Assembly: GCA_047495785.1 (NCBI GenBank)
Contig: JBLDXI010000007.1
Coordinates: forward strand, 1,922,001 to 1,986,000
Direction of reading: 5' to 3'
Source: Lepidodermella squamata
Lineage: Eukaryota; Gastrotricha
DNA length: 64,000 nt
Part shown: positions 1 to 11,946 of the stretch, piece after piece
Layout of the letters: the number at the start of each line of letters is the position of its first letter
How positions within the stretch are numbered: the first letter of the stretch is position 1
Translations under genes and position numbers: made by a program
The notes under the pieces: generated by a model
What the model saw: the letters and a program-made list of their open reading frames with translations, nothing else
What the model was told of the DNA's origin: nothing
The model's database searches: none

Positions 1-1343
1 AGCTTGGCCAGTTTTCAATTCCAATGGAACCAAAGCCTTCGAACCTTTCAGCATTATTTTGATACTCGCATCAATCTATTTCAAAATGCAAGGAATATTT
101 TGATCATGAAATGATCGAAGCCAACTTACTTTGCCCTTGACTCCGAAACGAGGTGACCACACGTTTTCTTCAATATCGCGAACTTCTACCATTTCGCCGA
201 CTTGCGCGGTCGAAAATTGAAGAATGGCTGGGATATACAGCGTCGTGATTTCAGCAATAATGTCTTCCAATTTCGCAGTTTGTCCGATGCTGTACAGATC
301 TTGCAGAAATCTCGGTTGGGCAAAAACGCGCGTCAATTGTGAGGACAAAATTTTGGCATCAACTAGTTTTTTCGAGGTTTTCTGCACAATCGCCCACTGG
401 AACAGCTCGTGAACAGCTGAACCAATCAACATTGCCTTATTCGTAGTTGGTGAGTGAATCGAAACCGATGGGAAAGGAAATTTGTCATTCAATACTGTTT
501 GCCGAACACAGTTCATTGACCCAACAAGATTCGTGGCGCTGACCAAAGTATCCGGGTGTAATACCAACAAATTGTGCATATCATCAACAACAATTTTATC
601 CGAACTGGTCAACAATTTAGGCGAATCGAGAATGATGTTACAAATATCGCCCTCTTGAACCGCACATTCGGCCCAATAACCATCTAACTCGACGGTCATC
701 TCGGCGTTTTCTGGCAAGTTTCCTTTGCAAATCACAATTTCTAGTCGATCAGTGTGGCGTAAAACTCGAGAAACACTGCCGCGCACTACGTCCGTCTGAT
801 ATGAAAAAGCCCAATTGTTTGATTGAGCGACTTCTTCCTCAAAGTCAGCGTCGCTGGCAAACGCGAGCAGGCAAGCATCATCGATCATATCATCTTCCGC
901 AAAATGCCCACCAGACGCAATATTTTCCTTCTGAGGCGAGCTTATTACCACAACAGAGTCAGAGAAATAGCCTTCAGGCGGGTTAGAATTTGACGAGAAG
1001 TTTTGAACGCGAGATTTTTCTTCATTCCCATTGATTCCAACATTGAAGCTACGAGTTGGATGACTCATCTTCTGGCGTTTGCTGGATGTATTTAACAAGT
1101 CGATAGTTAAGTCGTTGGCAGGGGACAGCCGGCGCGTAGCTTTCAGAGCCCCGGCGGATTCTTTCCGATTCCCATCGTCTCCCTTCGAGCTTTTCGTACC
1201 AAAAAATGCTGCTATAGCCTGCTGCGATGGAATTCTCGTACGTAACTGAAATATTATATATTGGAAATTATTCCGATTTTACGCTACGGAAACTTTACTT
1301 TTTGATTGGGATTCTGATTGGCTTTTACAAACTGCTTTGACAT
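1..1343 (-). CDS. DNA2: DNA2 helicase/nuclease, N-terminal part (cut by window edge)
   Basis: This is the N-terminal half of the replication and repair helicase/nuclease DNA2, which trims long flaps and resects DNA ends. Exons read from high to low coordinates: 1343-1299 (ATG plus 14 codons), 1245-130, and 75-1, which runs off the window. The introns are about 53 bp, and the reading frame closes across both. Family landmarks are LVLHPDTLVSATNL, the Cys-containing NCVRQTVL (first Fe-S cysteine region), MLIGSAVHELFQ, ENVWSPRFGVKGK and PLELKTG, the RecB-type nuclease motif. The helicase domain would lie beyond base 1. Residues 23-30 read QQAIAAFF, a textbook PCNA-interacting (PIP) box in an otherwise unstructured Ser/Lys-rich N-terminus. 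The second exon has no usable in-frame ATG near its 5' end, which supports the small first exon. I am confident of the family and fairly confident of the start. Confidence 0.93.
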
Positions 1344-2571
1344 CGAGCTAAGTAAAACTACCTATACAAATTTTGAAAGCAACATTTTCGTGAAAGCAAA
1401 TAATAGCGAAAGCAACGAGCAACGCGGCTGAAACATCAAGTTGGACATGAGCAGCATATTTGTTGAGGCAAAATGTTATGTATAATAAATTCAGTCACAA
1501 AATGTTCACAAAACAAACTTTACCGTTAAGTTGTTTTCAAGCCGACTCAAAAATCAACGAAATTCTCTGATCAATGGTTCAGTCATGAGAGGCGCCAAGT
1601 CTAGTCAAGATTCCTGAAACTGTTGACGCGCTGAACTGCGGCCTTCTTTTTTCAACACGCACTTCGACGTTGATGGCTATTCCAACGTTAGGTTAGGTAT
1701 CATACAATACACGTTTAAAAAGTCATAATCAGAATGCGGAAATGACGATCGAAGATATGCGGTGCAACTGCGTTGCAATCTGGCAATCACACAAAAGCTG
1801 GGCAGCCAGACTAACTATGTCCTCTACGCCTACGCTATGTTGAACGTTGGGAGGCGGGCCGCGGATGCCAAATCTAAAACTCGTTTCGGGCAAACCCGTG
1901 TCTATCGTTCACGATCAAGGCCTCTACATTGCATTTTTGAGGATTTTATACAAGGGTTTCCCCGGGCAAGACAAAAGGCGCTACTCCTTCAAAAACGCCT
2001 CCCCAAATCTCCAAGTTACAACTCTCCGTACTCTTGCTACCGCTCGGATTAAAAGCCAAGTTCCCCGACGGGAGAAGGGGAGCGCGCGCTACGCGGGTCC
2101 TCTTTGGGGATTTGAAAAACCGCGCGCATAATCTTCACATACCTTAAATTTTATAAAATCGATATTGGGCTCTTTTTAATTTTTTGAGTAGATACGCTCG
2201 TTCTTGAAAAAAGAAAATCGATTTTACTAGCACGTGGACATTCAGGTGCCAAGACGCGTTTTATCAAAGAAGCTTCCAAAATCTTATCTATGAAACATCC
2301 GTAAACCGTTTTCCTATTGGTCGCCAATGGTGTGTAATATGCCGTATACTTGTTTATTTGTTCAGCGCTTACGTCTGCGGTGTATGTTGTCCTCCTTGTA
2401 AAGTTTTTAAATTGCAAAGACGACATTTAATCTGTCCCGATTTTCTCGAAGAAACAGCAGCCAATTATTGAGGTCAACCAGATGCATAACAAGCATAATT
2501 CATTACATGTTTCATTTTGATTAAAATGCCCTTAGATTTTTAATAATGACTTGACTTGTTCTTGATGGATC
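1344..2571. other. Intergenic, divergent promoter region DNA2 / SLC25A33-36-like
   Basis: No convincing gene. Open frames at about 1760-2130 (+) are GC-richer than their surroundings but resemble no protein I know and lack splice support. The region must hold the promoters of the two divergent flanking genes. No clear TATA box was identified. Confidence 0.4.
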
Positions 2572-3888
2572 ATGAGTGAAACTACCGCGCATCTGGTGGC
2601 TGGAGGGTGAGAATTCGACATTGAAGCGTGATTATAATTCATTGCAATCAATTATATCTAGAACGGCTGGAACTGTCGGGGCAATATTGACCAGCCCTCT
2701 TGAAGTAATCAAAACTCGCCTGCAGTCCTCATGTTATCAGTACTTCTATACGGCGGCGAAGGAAGCTCAATACACTTCGTTTCGGAGAGGAGCCGTTGTG
2801 GGTTGCATGTCTTTGGATGTTCAGGGTCAAATGGTTCCTAAACGAACTATATTTCGACAGCCCATCGACTGTCTGAAGTAAATTGTTCCGATGGTTTAAA
2901 AAAGACCTTAATTTTTACTAAATTTTCCAAATCTAGAGACATTCTTCGCAATGAAGGACCTAAAGGTCTATTTAAAGGCCTCACTCCCACCATTTTCGGC
3001 GTTGCACCCACAAGAGCAATTTTCTTCTTTACATATCAGAATTGCAAGGCTCAATTCGGCTCCTCTTTTGATGCTGATTCTTCAGTTGCTCATTTTTATG
3101 CCCTGCATGGTCTTTCAGCCAGCATTGCTGGTTTCACGAGTTTAACGGCTACGAATCCAATATGGCTGGTGAAGACTCGCCTCCAGTTGGATAATCGGCA
3201 CAATTCTGTTGTCAGAACAGTCCAACGCATCTATCGTCAATCAGGAGTGCGAGGATTTTACAAAGGGATCGCAGCCTCTTATCTCGGCATAGCGGAAACT
3301 GTCGTACATATCGTCTTCTACGAAGAATTGAAACGAATGTTTGTCGGATCTAACTCCGACGCCTCATTTTACCCGGTTTCGAGCACTTTCGAAATGATTC
3401 GAGTGCTTGCTGTTTCTGCGACCTCCAAGACGATAGCTACAAGCTTAATGTACCCACATGAAGTCTTGAGGACCCGGTTGAGGCAGGAAAACAGTCGGTA
3501 TCGCTCACTCCGTCAATGCATTCCTTTAATATGGCGTGAAGAAGGATGGCGAGCTTTCTATCGTGGTTTAGCTGTGCATATCTTCCGGCAAGTGCCCAAC
3601 GCTGCGATAACCATGTCTGTGTATGAGCTGGTTGTCAGCAGTTTAATACCTCAGAATGGCACCACAGAAAACTGCTCTGGATTCAAATTGAAGTTTGCGT
3701 GGCCTTTCAAATCACAGAAACCGTCTACTTCCGAACCCATCGACGGTGAAAGTATAACTCCATTGACGATATCTACTTCTGCGTCAAACTCAGTGCCGAA
3801 CCAGTCTCAATCTGAAGTTAATATTAATAATAATAATAAAGCAAACCTAGCCGCAGTCGTTCCGCAAACACTATGTAATAAACAATAA
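2572..3888 (+). CDS. SLC25A33/36: Mitochondrial pyrimidine nucleotide carrier, SLC25A33/36 (Rim2) type
   Basis: A mitochondrial inner-membrane carrier expected to exchange pyrimidine (deoxy)nucleotides between cytosol and matrix. Exons are 2572-2606, 2662-2877 and 2937-3888, giving 400 residues. The start MSETTAHLVAGG continues across the first intron into TAGTVGAILT, as in vertebrate SLC25A36. The three carrier repeats each show the PX(D/E)XX(K/R) signature: SPLEVIKTRL, NPIWLVKTRL and YPHEVLRTRL. Other close matches are NPIWLVKTRLQLD, the repeat-2 end FYKGIAASYLGIAETVVH, and repeat 3 ending in IFRQVPNAAITMSVYELVV. The C-terminus carries about 90 extra Ser/Asn-rich residues beyond the usual end, with a short poly-Asn run. 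The family is certain. The choice between A33 and A36 orthology is open, as many invertebrates have one gene for both. Confidence 0.95.
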
Positions 3889-4962
3889 GGCTTTTCACTA
3901 TCAGCTAATTTCCCTGTGTCATCTCCCATTATTTCGACCAAATTTATAGCTAACTTTATATTATTATTGTTATTGACAAGTATTTTGCGATCATAGAACT
4001 GATAAATGATGATGGTGCTTGATATCTTTCATTTGGCGCATCCTGCATAGCTGTTAGCCACTTCAAGCGGCGGCCTTTCCCGATCTACCTTATATTTTCT
4101 TGTTTGAATTACAACACTGTACATTTGTCTACTACCATTGACCAAGCCTTTCTGTCTTGTTTCAACAGAAGATGTACTAATTTGTTGTACTTTTTCGCCT
4201 TGCCGTTCACGGGAAATATTATTATGATGATCAATGCGGACATATTTTTGTTAAAAGAAATCTATTGTAACTGTTGATACCCTGGTTACCGACTGTGTTT
4301 ACTAAAACGTGTGTGAGATTCAAGCAACACATTGATTAATTTTTTGAGTTTCGCCTTATTCTTTTTAATAATCTTGTAAATATTTTTTCTCTTTTTTTTA
4401 CTAAATGTCAGCGTCATTTCTGCTCTTTTAGCCACGGCAAGTTGCTCTCGGTCACCGTAGTACAGGCTCTTGGAATTCAGTGATTATTATGCACGTTTTC
4501 CTCGATATAAAACTAGTTTTAGGGCTAACTGATATTAAATGGTTGTTCTTTTTCTACACTTTGCTCTCCATTCAAACGCTGGTTTCGTCCAGGAAAGTAT
4601 GGTTGAGCGTTTCACTATGTAGAACCAGCCTGGTTCTAATAAAAGAATTAGCCACAGCTAAAATGTGTAAAGCTTACGTCATTTAATATCTTTATTACTT
4701 ACATACGTTATTATATGAGCACAATTTTTTTTGTATTTGGCTAAAAAATGACGTCATTTTTGTCTTCATGTGACCATTTTCGGTGTGCACATTTTGTGCC
4801 CACAAAGACCTTATAATATTCTAATACTGGAAGCTGAATTTTCGCTAAAAGGCGTAGATTTCCTTGATATCAACGGGCTAAAAGAAGAAAGCGAATCTAA
4901 AATTAAACGATCGAAACGATAAACTATGAATTTTATTTTATTTTAGATAATTTACGAACGAA
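3889..4962. other. Intergenic / 3' UTR, AT-rich
   Basis: Non-coding AT-rich sequence following the carrier gene. Short open frames, for example at 4480-4686, look like chance. A splice-acceptor-like tract ending ttttag lies at 4936-4946, 16 bases before the Maf-like ATG. It could be a 5' UTR intron or a trans-splice site. Confidence 0.4.
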
Positions 4963-5758
4963 ATGGCTTCTCAGCCTGGGAAGGCGTCTGGTTCAACAAT
5001 GGCAAAATTGTTGCTTCAAAATAAGGTAAATTTAGGCAATTTGTCACTTTTGAACCCTAATCGATTTTTAGCCACCGCAGAATCATAATCACCTGTCAAC
5101 TTTAACATCGTCAGCCGCTAGTCTCAGACTAGTAGCCGCCCCAACCAGTCAAGTAGTGAACTCGAACAACGTGGCTACAAGCAGTAGTAGCACCAGCTTA
5201 TTTGGAAATGGCGATCTAACAGTTGTACCCCTATCCTCATCTCAAGTCTCCTCGGTGCAAAATCAACCTCAACAGCTCATCGTTCGAAGCAATGGCGCTG
5301 TGGTGCAAGCCACCCAGCCAGTTCTAATCAGATTTACCGAACAGCAACTCGCTGAACTGAGTCTAAAAGAGCTCAATCATTATCTTCGTGGTCTTTCAAA
5401 AGAAGAAGCCGCCGAAGTCAAACGCATGCGTCGTGCTGCTAAAAACAAGAGGTAAATATTTTCAATTTTTTAAGATTGAATTTCTCATTTCGTCTTTCCT
5501 TCAAGCTATGCTGTTGTGCAGCGTGAAAAACGGCAAGATGATGTACAGAAATTAACAGCAAAGCGCACTGCCCTGAATGAGGAGATCAGCGCGGTGAAAT
5601 TTCGGAAAACTCGCGTCGAAGACGAGCTGAATCGGGTTCGGAAGGAGGCAAACGGCCTGATGGCACTGGCTAAGCGGCTAAAACTTCACGTGCCGCCTCA
5701 CGTTTACGAGCTTCGAAGCAGCAGCACCTCGGGAGATAGCACAAGTGGGATTCATTAA
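4963..5758 (+). CDS. Maf-family bZIP transcription factor (small-Maf-like)
   Basis: A 231-residue basic leucine-zipper protein. Exons are 4963-5025, 5072-5451 and 5506-5758. The extended homology region unique to the Maf family is clear at residues 117-135 (SLKELNHYLRGLSKEE). A basic region follows at about 138-158, then a zipper of some seven heptads ending near LAKRLKL. It lacks the long acidic transactivation domain of large Mafs. The N-terminus, about 100 residues, is Ser/Gln-rich and longer than in vertebrate small Mafs. Oddly, the invariant YAxxCR core of the basic region reads YAVVQREKR here: the DNA-contacting Cys is Gln153, followed by Arg then Glu. DNA specificity may therefore differ, or the protein may act mainly as a dimer partner. 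The family call is secure; the exact orthologue is not. Confidence 0.85.
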
Positions 5759-7577
5759 CCCCACCAAAATCACTGTAGTATTTATCGAATTTAGTTTCTT
5801 TATGTTTTTCATTATTCAAGTCGTTTCCGGCGCCTTACTATTTCCAGTAAATTGTGAATGAGAAATAATACCATGATAAAAATACTTGTTGGGGCTCGCA
5901 TGCTTTAAAAAATAAATCAATGAGCAGGAAGTAGGTTTCGTGTGTATGATTTCCGTTTTTCTTCGCTTTTTTCGTGACATTTTCGACTGAATATCTGGGG
6001 CAACTGTGTAATATACTTTAGGTTGGACCTGCGCCAAATCGATTTTATGACATGTAACTACGCAGAATGCGCACTTGCTACCCTCCGATGAGCCTACGGC
6101 CGGAAATTCGCGCAGCTTGATAGAGTTGGCATCGACCGAATTTGCGCAGAATGCTATTTTTAGTTCTCAATGTCAATAGCTCGAGGTTCGACCTGCTAAC
6201 GGACATTCGCAGTTGGTCATCCTTAACAGTCATCTTTTTAATTATCCGCTAAAAAATTTTTCGAAAATGAGAGCTAACGAAACCAGCAGAGTAGGTGGAA
6301 ATAAATATCATTCATTTTCAGTAATTTTTTCCAAACTGGCATTATAAATGAAGTTTTGATTTATCTGCGGTTTCGGGATCAGCCGGTATGATTTAACATA
6401 TGTTATGAACCTTTTGCTTCGTTATAAACCACACGAACTCAAGTGCATGTAACAGGTGCTCGTTGATTATGTGGCGAGATGCTGCGAGATGAGGCACCGC
6501 GTGATTTATGATCATAAACAAGCGCAGATATATGAATCATTCAATTATGATACTCAACTCATAGGCTAAGCTGCTCAGCACGTGACTGGAATATATATAA
6601 AATAAGGATTACATTTTTTAAGTTGAAATTTGTAGGTAGTTGCCAGCCAAATAGCGACCCCACCTCATTCGCTCGTAGCGCACTATAACTAGATCATTCA
6701 GCTCGACAATGCAATCGAATTTAATCAAAGTTTCGTAAACATATGTCGTAAAATAAGTCAATAATTCAGTCATCTTATGTTTTTCTAGCGTTGGGCGTTG
6801 TTTCCTTTCAAAGCAATGCAGTTTCTACCATAGTGCCTTGATTCATTCAATGTTAGATCCCCCTCATCCTTCTTTGATTAGCTACGTACAATGCATGGCT
6901 GCCAATGCGATATTTTGCGAGAAAAATCGAAATCTATGAATTCTTGACATATCTCGAATAGATAAGTAGACAAGTATTGGCCATGGCGACAGTGATTTTT
7001 TAAGTGAAGCATTGCCTTAATAATTGAAGAATAAATGCGAACCGAAAGCAAGGTTGAAAAATGAAGCCAGATATTATGTAGTTGATGTTTCTTTTCAAGG
7101 TTTATTGTTCACTTATGAAATAAGAAAATGTTCAAATTCTCGCAAGGCATAACATAAAATAATCGGTAATGAAAATGCATTTTTGATATTTGTTATTGTT
7201 TCACACTGCGTAAAGTATCTGTCAGGTAAGTCAAGTATTATCACTCAAATTTTACCACCGGAGATATATAAAATAAAACCAGATCGCGTCCCGAAAAAAA
7301 CCGTATCAAATATAACTGCAATACGAAGGTTAATTGGCATCTCCATATAACAGCTATCATATTTTAGCTTTGGTTCTCAGTAGTCATCATCATTTTGTCA
7401 CAAAACTGTTTTTGAAAAACGGCTAACTACGTTGGTGCAATCAGATCATAACTATGATTCGACACGCAATCAAGAAAACACAAATTAATACAAAAAGGAG
7501 GAGTAGAATCTGTGTCCGTTTTGATTATAGCAGTGACTATAGCACTGAGAAAATTAAAAATAGCTATCTTCAAGTCA
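5759..7577. other. Intergenic, convergent 3' ends
   Basis: About 1.8 kb of AT-rich sequence between the Maf-like gene and the coiled-coil gene on the opposite strand. No protein-like open frames, tRNA cloverleaf or repeat array were recognised. Confidence 0.4.
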
Positions 7578-9757
7578 TTATTTGCTTTCGTCGCCACTAG
7601 CTGATGATAGCCGGACGGTGGCAGCCTGAATTCGTCGGGAATGTTCTAGTTCCTGAGAATGCCGGTCGAGCAGTAGCTTGTGCTCGCGATTCACTGCTAC
7701 TTGCTGCTGTAATCTTTGGTAAGTGTACGACCGTTTTGCAAGCAGCTAAAAATATAAATTTGAGAGAGAATTTCGGCTATGACATTCTCAACTTACTTTA
7801 TTCATCTCAGATTGCTTCTTCAACAAATTCTGCAGAATATTTTCCTCTTCGTTGTTAACCCCAACGAGCTCCTGCTTGACCTTTTCCGCATTTTTACGAC
7901 GCGTTTCCAGCAGTTTGTTTTGAATTTTATGGACCTGAAAATGAGATAAGAAAAAATTGCAGGCAACACGGCGCAAAGGAAACAATTAAAAGAAAAAGCG
8001 CTCACTATCTGCGTGCGCAATCGGAGTAATTAATTAACATGTGTGAAGGTAGGTAGCTCTAATGAATTTAAAATGATTTACGTACCTCTTGTGCGGCATT
8101 TTGAAAGCGCAAGTCACTGTCACGGAACTCATTTAACAGGGACTTTTCCTCGTTTGTGCACTGTTGTACGATTCGGTCCATGTGTTCTACGGCTTCTTCT
8201 TCTTTCACTACTTTCGTCGCAAACTGCCAATTTTGAGCGGCAGCCAGAAGCCTCGTCTCGCTGGCTTCCTCTGCTTGAAGCCTGTCACCAAGCCATTTAT
8301 TTAGACGTTCAGATCGCCGTTCAGTATGACGCTACGAGTGGAGGGAACAGTCATATCCAAGTGAATTAGGCGAGCAAATAACCTCACCTCTACGTTTTCG
8401 TTCTGTTCTTCCCGAGCAATATCGAAGTTGGTGAGCTGATTTTTCTTGCCTAAATCTTGTTGATTTCTCCTATTCTTTTTCAACCTGAATCGTATGTCTT
8501 GAAGTTGTCGATCTCGATCGCGATATTGTGAGAAATGCTTGTCTTTCCGTTCCTTTAGTTCCCCATCAAACTTATGAAATGCGAAGTGAGCATTTCGAAC
8601 TTCTTTATCCCCTTTTTCAAGATTGCTGTCGAGAGAGTTTTGAACAGTTTTGTCTTCTTGTACACGGCTGTCAGAAAGACGTCTCTGTCGTCTGAATTCA
8701 AAAATGTTACTTCAGAGGGTGAGATTATTATCCACACTTACACTTTATGTTCAATCACAATCTTCTTCTTTTTGTATGCTTCCATGTTCACTGCGATGGC
8801 CAAGTCGCCGAGTTGTTTCTGCAATTCGTGCTGTTGAGCTTCTTTTGCCCGAAGTTTCGCTTGATAATCATCAACTACCCGATCAATTTCCATCCTCGTA
8901 AGGTATAACTGCTCCAGAGTAGTCCGGTATTGATGCGCAACGCTATCTCTATAGGAAATTATGAATTATGCTAATGTGAAAACTCAATTCAGCCAAAAGT
9001 ACGCTTTGTTCTGGTTCTTAGAATCTTGTGTCTTGAAATCAACGAGGCCGTTTACGTCGTCTTTCAAGCGCTTTGCAAATAGCTTGAAATTACTCTTAAC
9101 AGCAGTGGTTTTCACTTCATCCAACTCGTCCAAACGAGTGCCAAGCTTTCGAACCTCCCCGAACTTCTTCTTAGAGAGGTCAGATTCGAACTGCTTCAAA
9201 TTAGCGCGAAGTGTTTGCTGCTCCTTGATAATATCTCCCTCCATCCTCTTAAGCTCGCGCTCTTCTTGCTTCGCATGGATGACAAATTCGTCAATAGCAT
9301 GCAGAGTTTTTAAATACTTCTTCTTTGACTCAGCTGCAGATTGTTTCACTCCGACAAGCGACGCGGAGGAATACGAGCGGCGAGGGGAAGGAGCAGCACC
9401 AGCATTTTCATGAGCCGTCGCCGAAGATGACAACGTTTTCTTGAGATCGTAATGATACTGACTACGTTTCGCATCCAAAAAACCTTCAGGGCCGCACACG
9501 CGATCTTTCTCACTAAAATAATGGCTTGAGCAAACATTACTCGCTTAGTAAAACGACTCACCTGAGAAATTTTGCATGATCAGAGATATATTCAGGAGAA
9601 AGATCCGCGTTGATTAAATCCATTCGCGCACGTTGCCTGGCTTCTTTTGTGCCTGCTCCCCATGGTATATTAGTCACAACCATAGTATCCAATAGTCGGG
9701 ACAACAATATCCCTATGGGATGAACATTTGAACGTGTTAGATTTAACTTTTCGGCAT
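7578..9757 (-). CDS. Large coiled-coil protein of unknown family
   Basis: Seven exons assemble in one frame: 9757-9562 (the last 122 bases from ATG 9683), 9512-9003, 8948-8742, 8691-8388, 8331-8086, 7934-7797 and 7745-7578, ending in TAA. From ATG 9683 the product is 564 residues. The frame stays open upstream to an acceptor at 9758, adding sequence such as NVHPIGILLSRLLDTMVV that looks like real protein. A further 5' exon is therefore likely and the true start unresolved. A short globular N-terminus (about 60 residues, including NIPWGAGTKEARQRARMD) precedes about 450 residues of nearly continuous heptad-rich, charged helix. I recognise no domain. A structural, cytoskeletal or ciliary coiled-coil role is only a guess. 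Closure of all seven exons argues strongly for a real gene. Confidence 0.8.
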
Positions 9758-10647
9758 CTTAAAGTTTGTGATGAGTGATTAGTTAAAAGCACTTTGTTCA
9801 TAAAGAAATTCAGGTTTCGCCTCTCAGATCAAAGATAAATAGCTTTTCGTCGCTGATGTAAACGCCTTTTTGGCGCTTGTTACAGCAGTTTCAAGCAGAA
9901 AAAGCTACAGCGGAAAATTCTGCCTAAATTTAGGCAGAAAACAGCCAACCATGGGTTCGACATTTATTTAAAAGCTATTACACCCAAAGAGGGAAGCTTG
10001 ACAAAGTATAAGGAAAACAACATATAATTGCAGGACAGGACATTAAAATTAGGTAAAACCTCAAATTCTAACGGGAAGAAATAGGAATAAAGCCCCTAGT
10101 GTGTCGATGTAAACCTAAGCATGAGACTGAAACGAGTGATAATAGTTTGTTCTGCGTTCAGTGTTACGGACAGAGCGTTAGCGAAGCCTAAACCCAAGAC
10201 AGAGGGGAGATACCGCGCAAAGTCAGGAGAAAACGTTGCTAAGAATAAAAATAAATACTATTTCGTAATTTATACAAATAATTTTTAATTCTAAGATAGT
10301 TAAACAAACATATGTCGTAATCAATTGATAATCCTTAGCAACGCAAGATTCAAATTTAGTGCGAACGGGTTCTGAGTACTTATCGCGGACATTCCTGAAT
10401 CGCATCTCCCAAACAACTCCCCTACTCGGTCGAGCACCACACCCAGCGCGTTTAAATTTGATAGCTGCCTTTATGATGGATTTTTCAAACATAGGTTTAT
10501 TTTGTTGATCTGAGATCATTAGTCGAGAACGATTCGTTGGACAACTCCTTTGTCTTTTTTCTGAGGAATCATTATTTTATCTCTTAGTTCATATATTATT
10601 TATATACATCTTTTCGAAATCATTGCCATGTTTTTGACTAATCGCTG
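9758..10647. other. Intergenic with a 22-bp perfect palindrome
   Basis: Probably contains the unresolved 5' end of the coiled-coil gene and the promoter of the SLC25A19-like gene. A short minus-strand open stretch near 9840-9900 (reading VYISDEKLFIFDLRGE) is protein-like but could not be spliced into frame. The perfect palindrome at 9918-9939 is the only structured element seen. Confidence 0.35.
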
Positions 10648-11700
10648 ATGCAGATTGTGGGAGACTGTCTGACAGGTTTCATGATTTCGATAGCTGAGTT
10701 CGAGAAGTACATTCTACATTCTCTTTCTTCTTCGCCATCACTTATAGATGTTATGCATGAAAGACAGAAGAAAGAAGATTGCCCATCACATACAAACAAG
10801 GCAGCTCTGCTTGGCGGGGCAAGTGGGTTTCTGACTCGAGCTATTGTCCACCCGTTCGATGTCGTCAAAATTAGGTTCCAGCTTCAGTGGGAGGGAATCG
10901 GCCGCCGGAAAACCTCTACGTCACGTTACAAGTCACTATTTCAAGCTTTCAATGACATCATCAAAACAGAAGGTATCCGAGCTTTGTGGAAAGGTCACGT
11001 GTCGGCGCAAATGTTGAGTGTTGTATACAGCTCAACCCAGTTCTATACTTACGACCAAGTTTTTCATAACATCAAGCGCCTTTATCCCGGTTTTTCAAAC
11101 GAACCTGTGCGCTTTGTTTCCGGTGGCATGGCTGGCTTTGCAGCTACACTTGTTGCGCAACCTCTTGATACAATAAGAACCCGGTTTATTGCACAAGGAC
11201 AAAATATTTACTATGAATCTATTGGTTCTGCAGTTCGTAAAATGTACTTGGAGGACGGAGTGAGATGTTTTTACAAAGGTTTTGTTGCTACCGCATTAGA
11301 AATTATCCCGGCCACTGGAATTCATTTCATGGTTTTCTACACGGGCAAAGAATATCTGCAAAACTCGGTGAATCAGAGCAACCTTTTCGTGGTAACCGGC
11401 TCAAACTTCTTGCTGGGACTCGGTGCTGGACTAGTTGCTAAAGTTGCTACTCATCCACTTGATGTTGTAAAGAAACGGATGCAAATACAGGGATTCCAGC
11501 ATGCGAGAGCTGGTTATGGACGGCAATATGATTATTCAGATTTTCGCCACTGTGTCCAGTCGATTTTACGCGAGGAGCATCTAAATGGCTTCTATAAAGG
11601 ACTGACACCCAATATTTTGAAAGCTTCTTTATCCAGTGCTTTGCATTTTACTTTCTATGAGCTTGGATGCTACCTGGTGAAAAGTCATGATCATAGCTGA
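10648..11700 (+). CDS. SLC25A19: Mitochondrial thiamine pyrophosphate carrier, SLC25A19 type
   Basis: An intronless carrier of up to 350 residues predicted to import thiamine pyrophosphate across the mitochondrial inner membrane. The three signatures are HPFDVVKIRF, QPLDTIRTRF and HPLDVVKKRM. SLC25A19-type stretches include the repeat-1 segment ending FQLQ, WKGHVSAQMLSVVY, and the repeat-3 segment with MQIQGFQHARAGYG (vertebrate form: LQVGGFEHARAAFG). The listed start is the first in-frame ATG after a stop. The carrier domain proper begins about 50 residues later, near KAALLGGASGFLTRA, so the in-frame ATGs at 10681 or 10753 are also possible starts. It is unusual in this window in having no intron despite its length. 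It lies 246 bp upstream of the cytohesin ATG on the same strand. Confidence 0.92.
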   Translation: MQIVGDCLTGFMISIAEFEKYILHSLSSSPSLIDVMHERQKKEDCPSHTNKAALLGGASGFLTRAIVHPFDVVKIRFQLQWEGIGRRKTSTSRYKSLFQAFNDIIKTEGIRALWKGHVSAQMLSVVYSSTQFYTYDQVFHNIKRLYPGFSNEPVRFVSGGMAGFAATLVAQPLDTIRTRFIAQGQNIYYESIGSAVRKMYLEDGVRCFYKGFVATALEIIPATGIHFMVFYTGKEYLQNSVNQSNLFVVTGSNFLLGLGAGLVAKVATHPLDVVKKRMQIQGFQHARAGYGRQYDYSDFRHCVQSILREEHLNGFYKGLTPNILKASLSSALHFTFYELGCYLVKSHDHS

Positions 11701-11946
11701 GCCAAATTGAAAATTAATATTTTTCATCTTTGTTGAGAATTGTTTTGCCTGATAATCACTACCTCTACTAAATATATTTTAGTAAAATTGTGCACCTTTG
11801 CTTTTTACTCAGGTCGCTTTCTATCTATTATAGTGACTTTATAAAATGTATTCAAGTTCCTGAATTCCAGCGAAAATTTGTGGCTAATTACTTGGACGTA
11901 ATATCACCCCTTCCCAGCCATCGCGGCAGTTTGACTTAAAAACTTA

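Noticed and set aside
1762-2131. Overlapping plus-strand open frames in a GC-richer patch
   Set aside because: Two frames are open at once, there are no splice signals or known motifs, and the composition alone explains the lack of stops.
6181-6200. ggttcgacc resembling a tRNA T-loop
   Set aside because: No acceptor stem, D-arm or anticodon arm could be built around it.
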